Below the pieces are notes generated by a model. The model searched no databases and had not been told where the DNA came from. It saw nothing but the letters and a program-made list of their open reading frames with translations. DNA of 6,816 bases from Clostridia bacterium (GTDB lineage: Bacteria > Bacillota > Clostridia > Oscillospirales > CAG-272): assembly GCA_017395885.1 (NCBI GenBank), contig JAFQNM010000025.1, forward strand, positions 1 through 6,816, read 5' to 3'. Shown in pieces: positions 4,939-6,816 of this stretch. The position numbers and the translations under genes were made by a program. Each line of letters starts with the position of its first letter. Positions within the stretch are counted from its first letter, which is position 1.

Positions 4939-5823
4939 TCAGAATATAAGGCTTGCCTTGCTGTCCCACTTGGAGTAGAGATGTCCGTCGGGACGGAGAA
5001 TAAGATACTTCACGGCTGTTTTGTTGGTGCCCTGAGACATAGAGTCCTCATCAACAACAACGGAGAAGCCGTAATAATCGTATCTGTCAGCGCCGTATTC
5101 CAGCGTATCAAGATACTTGCCCACCTTTTTAACGTCGGTCTTCAGCGCCTTGATGAAATCTGTTGTTTTTTCTGTAACGTGCTCAGCGATCCATCTGCCC
5201 TGATCGGTATCTTCCTCAGAGGACCAGAGAGCGCGGAAGGTTATCTGGTCAGCCTCCAACTCACGGCAGAGAGAAACTATGCTCTCGGGAGTGTAGCTGT
5301 GGTGGGCCAGAATTCCATCGTTCATATTGAGGCAGATACGGAGGTTCATATTTCTCTTTTTGATCTCACGGCAAAGGTCCTTAAGGCAGAGATCATCGTC
5401 TCTTGTCCGGATCATATCACGGTTGCTCGCATCGTCGTCAAGGCAGGCGACGGAGATCGCAACGGTGGTGAGACCGACTGAGTTTTTGAAAAAGTCCATA
5501 AACTCGGGAGAGATAAAGGCGCCTGAGGTCTGCATCTCAATGTTGAGGAAGGGGTTTGGCAGGGTTTTGTTCACCTCGGAGAAAACTCTGAGAAACTCCT
5601 TGTTCTGCTGGGGCTCGTTGTTACCCGTGAGCATACAGGTGTTGCAGCCGTTTTCTCTTGCATAGGTCAGGCGCTTTCTCATATCGTCAGAATAATAGGA
5701 GTAGCTGCAGATATCGGTGAAATTGTCTTTATAATCTGCCGTATGCATTTTGCTGCAGCAGAATTTGCAATCGTTGATGCATCTCTTTGCGGGAACGCAA
5801 ACAGAAAGGCTTTGAATATTCAT
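4939..5823 (-). CDS. Radical SAM enzyme of unknown substrate
   Basis: The 294 residues form a single radical SAM domain. The [4Fe-4S]/SAM motif is C15-x3-C19-x2-C22 in CINDCKFCC, with an extra C23. TGNNEP (66-71) stands where the SAM-contacting GGE-type motif lies. Later barrel strands are NIEMQTSG (94-101), TVAISVACL (120-128), LRICLNMNDG (161-170) and QITFRALW (193-200). The tail LILRPDGHLYSKW (274-286) has no cysteines, so no SPASM/Twitch auxiliary clusters are expected. The frame stays open 70 codons upstream, but that part lies over the neighbouring gene. The ATG at 5821-5823 follows GGAGG (5828-5832) by 4 nt and directly begins the conserved N-terminus. It is 29 bp downstream of the DXS-like gene, same strand, so probably one operon. 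No precursor-peptide gene is nearby. Subfamily not recognised. Confidence 0.9.
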   Translation of the reverse strand: MNIQSLSVCVPAKRCINDCKFCCSKMHTADYKDNFTDICSYSYYSDDMRKRLTYARENGCNTCMLTGNNEPQQNKEFLRVFSEVNKTLPNPFLNIEMQTSGAFISPEFMDFFKNSVGLTTVAISVACLDDDASNRDMIRTRDDDLCLKDLCREIKKRNMNLRICLNMNDGILAHHSYTPESIVSLCRELEADQITFRALWSSEEDTDQGRWIAEHVTEKTTDFIKALKTDVKKVGKYLDTLEYGADRYDYYGFSVVVDEDSMSQGTNKTAVKYLILRPDGHLYSKWDSKASLIF

Positions 5824-5836
5824 ACTTCCTCCGTTT

Positions 5837-5850
5837 TGCCGCAGGCGGCA
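5837..5850 (-). other. Small hairpin between the DXS-like and radical SAM genes
   Basis: TGCCG (5837-5841) and CGGCA (5846-5850) pair around a 4-nt loop in the 29-bp gap. On the minus strand it is followed by A residues, not U, so it is not a terminator. It sits 4 nt upstream of the GGAGG of the radical SAM gene and could be a processing or stabilising hairpin. It may be without function. Confidence 0.3.
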
Positions 5851-5852
5851 TT

Positions 5853-6816
5853 TTAGTTGTTTAAAATGTGATCCTTTATAATATCGGTAATGCTTTCTGT
5901 AGAAATGCCGCACTGAGCAAGGAGCTCGTCGGCGTTGAAATCTGAGTGGAAGTGCTTTGATATGCCGAGGCAGCGGACCTTCATAGAGCTGTTTCCGTAG
6001 TAGGCGGCAATGTTCTGGCCATATCCGCCCCAAAGCTCGCCGTCCTCAATGGTGATAACAAGGCTGTGGTCAGCCTTAAGCTCATCGAGAAGCTCAGTAT
6101 CCAGCCCGGTGAGAAAAATGGGATTTATGACGGTAACGTCATACCCTTCGGTTTCCTTAAGCACCCTTGCGGCCTCCATTGCCTTCGGTATAAGGGAGCC
6201 GACGGCGATTATTGCGGCATCCCTGCCTCTGCAAAGGACCTTGGCCCTGTTTTGCACCGAATAATCGGTGGTGTCCTCAGCTTTGCTTTCGTGGAATCTG
6301 ACGGGGACTCGTATGGCTGTAGGATGCTTTTTCTGAGTAGTTGCATATTTGAGCATTGCCAGATACTCCTCCTTGCAGGATGGGGAGAGGTATACAAGGT
6401 TTGGAACGTGAGATAAAAGCTGAATATCGCAAATACCGATATGAGTATTGGATTTCATACCGTATGCTCCCGGCAGGAGCACGAGCAGGGTAGAGGGGCC
6501 TGAGTTCAGGCAAAGGTCGTGAGAAAGCTGGTCGTATGCCCTTTGGAGAAAGGGAGCGTATACTCCGAACACGGCAGTGCCGCCGTAGCGTGCAACGCCG
6601 ACGGACATGGAAAGAGCGTTTTGCTCGGCGATTCCAACGTCAATAAAGCGGCCTTTTTCGGCCCAGTATTCTCTGGCCTTGCCAACGAAGCCCAGGGCTC
6701 TCGGTGTGCCTGCGGTGAGAACGATGCTGCTGCTGTCCTCACGAAGAAGGGTGTCAAGGCTGTCAAAAACGGTAGTATCGTATTTGGGATATCCGTTTTT
6801 GGGGATAATACTCTGA
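5853..6816 (-). CDS. DXS/transketolase-like thiamine diphosphate enzyme, C-terminal part (5' end outside window)
   Basis: The frame is open to the window edge; 320 residues are visible, ending in TAA. They cover the Pyr and C-terminal domains of the DXS/transketolase fold. RFIDVGIAEQNA contains the catalytic Glu (codon 6624-6626) that activates thiamine diphosphate. FLQRAYDQ, THIGICD and a C-terminal stretch (INPIFLTGLD, EDGELWGGYGQ) follow the DXS pattern more than classical transketolase. Aligned from memory to E. coli DXS without gaps, E370, Y392, R398 and H431 are kept, but R420 becomes Leu, D427 Lys and R478 Val. These three help bind glyceraldehyde 3-phosphate, so true DXS activity is doubtful. 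Whether the N-terminal cofactor domain is fused or separate lies outside the window. A radical SAM gene follows 29 bp downstream. Confidence 0.88.
   Translation of the reverse strand, partial: QSIIPKNGYPKYDTTVFDSLDTLLREDSSSIVLTAGTPRALGFVGKAREYWAEKGRFIDVGIAEQNALSMSVGVARYGGTAVFGVYAPFLQRAYDQLSHDLCLNSGPSTLLVLLPGAYGMKSNTHIGICDIQLLSHVPNLVYLSPSCKEEYLAMLKYATTQKKHPTAIRVPVRFHESKAEDTTDYSVQNRAKVLCRGRDAAIIAVGSLIPKAMEAARVLKETEGYDVTVINPIFLTGLDTELLDELKADHSLVITIEDGELWGGYGQNIAAYYGNSSMKVRCLGISKHFHSDFNADELLAQCGISTESITDIIKDHILNN

Noticed and set aside
5824..6033. 70-codon N-terminal extension of the radical SAM frame
   Set aside because: It overlaps the coding sequence of the DXS-like gene in another frame, its residues look unlike any domain, and the ATG at 5821-5823 has a GGAGG site and starts exactly at the conserved motif region.
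5853..6608. ATG at 6606-6608 as the start of a 251-residue gene
   Set aside because: It falls inside the conserved DVGIAEQ...SVGVA stretch of the Pyr domain, and the same frame stays open with family-like sequence to the window edge, so the gene is truncated by the window and does not start there.

Overview
The window looks like chromosomal DNA from a low-to-moderate GC Firmicute, most likely a gut-type Clostridium relative (Oscillospiraceae/Lachnospiraceae-like). The grounds are strong AGGAGG-type ribosome binding sites, near-consensus sigma-A promoters with 17-bp spacers, compact A/T-flanked bidirectional terminators, a Bacillus/Clostridium-type xanthine phosphoribosyltransferase, and a zinc-ribbon/single-membrane-helix protein of a style common in these bacteria. 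The assignment is inference; there is no rRNA or other taxonomic marker.

Layout, left to right. (1) Positions 1-225 hold no intact gene. They contain four inverted repeats, the last being the terminator of the next operon, and a possible decayed reading frame. (2) A leftward two-gene operon encodes a DrrA/DrrB-like ABC exporter: the ATPase (1122-2036) is followed by an ABC-2 permease (226-1125) with an ATGA overlap. It has its own promoter and a terminator. (3) A divergent pair: a leftward zinc-ribbon membrane protein (2162-2740) and a rightward 70-residue XRE repressor (2880-3092). The shared 139-bp region carries two near-identical 17-bp dyad sites that overlap the -10 and -35 boxes of the leftward promoter. 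(4) A rightward 73-residue single-helix membrane protein (3256-3477) starts at TTG. Its strong promoter is covered by two perfect dyads. (5) A 24-bp perfect hairpin ends both this gene and the convergent leftward xpt operon: xanthine phosphoribosyltransferase (4272-4853), then an alpha/beta hydrolase (3523-4260). (6) At the right edge is a leftward pair: a DXS/transketolase-like thiamine diphosphate enzyme, cut by the window end (5853-6816), then a 294-residue radical SAM enzyme (4939-5823).

Most genes belong to ordinary families. Three items deserve a second look. The DXS-like enzyme keeps the catalytic core but, by alignment from memory to E. coli DXS, has lost residues that bind the substrate phosphate, and it sits beside an uncharacterised radical SAM enzyme. 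The XRE/zinc-ribbon pair has an unusually legible operator layout. The tiny membrane protein sits behind a double-dyad promoter. None of these can be called a new system from sequence alone; the radical SAM/DXS-like pair is the best candidate for undescribed chemistry.
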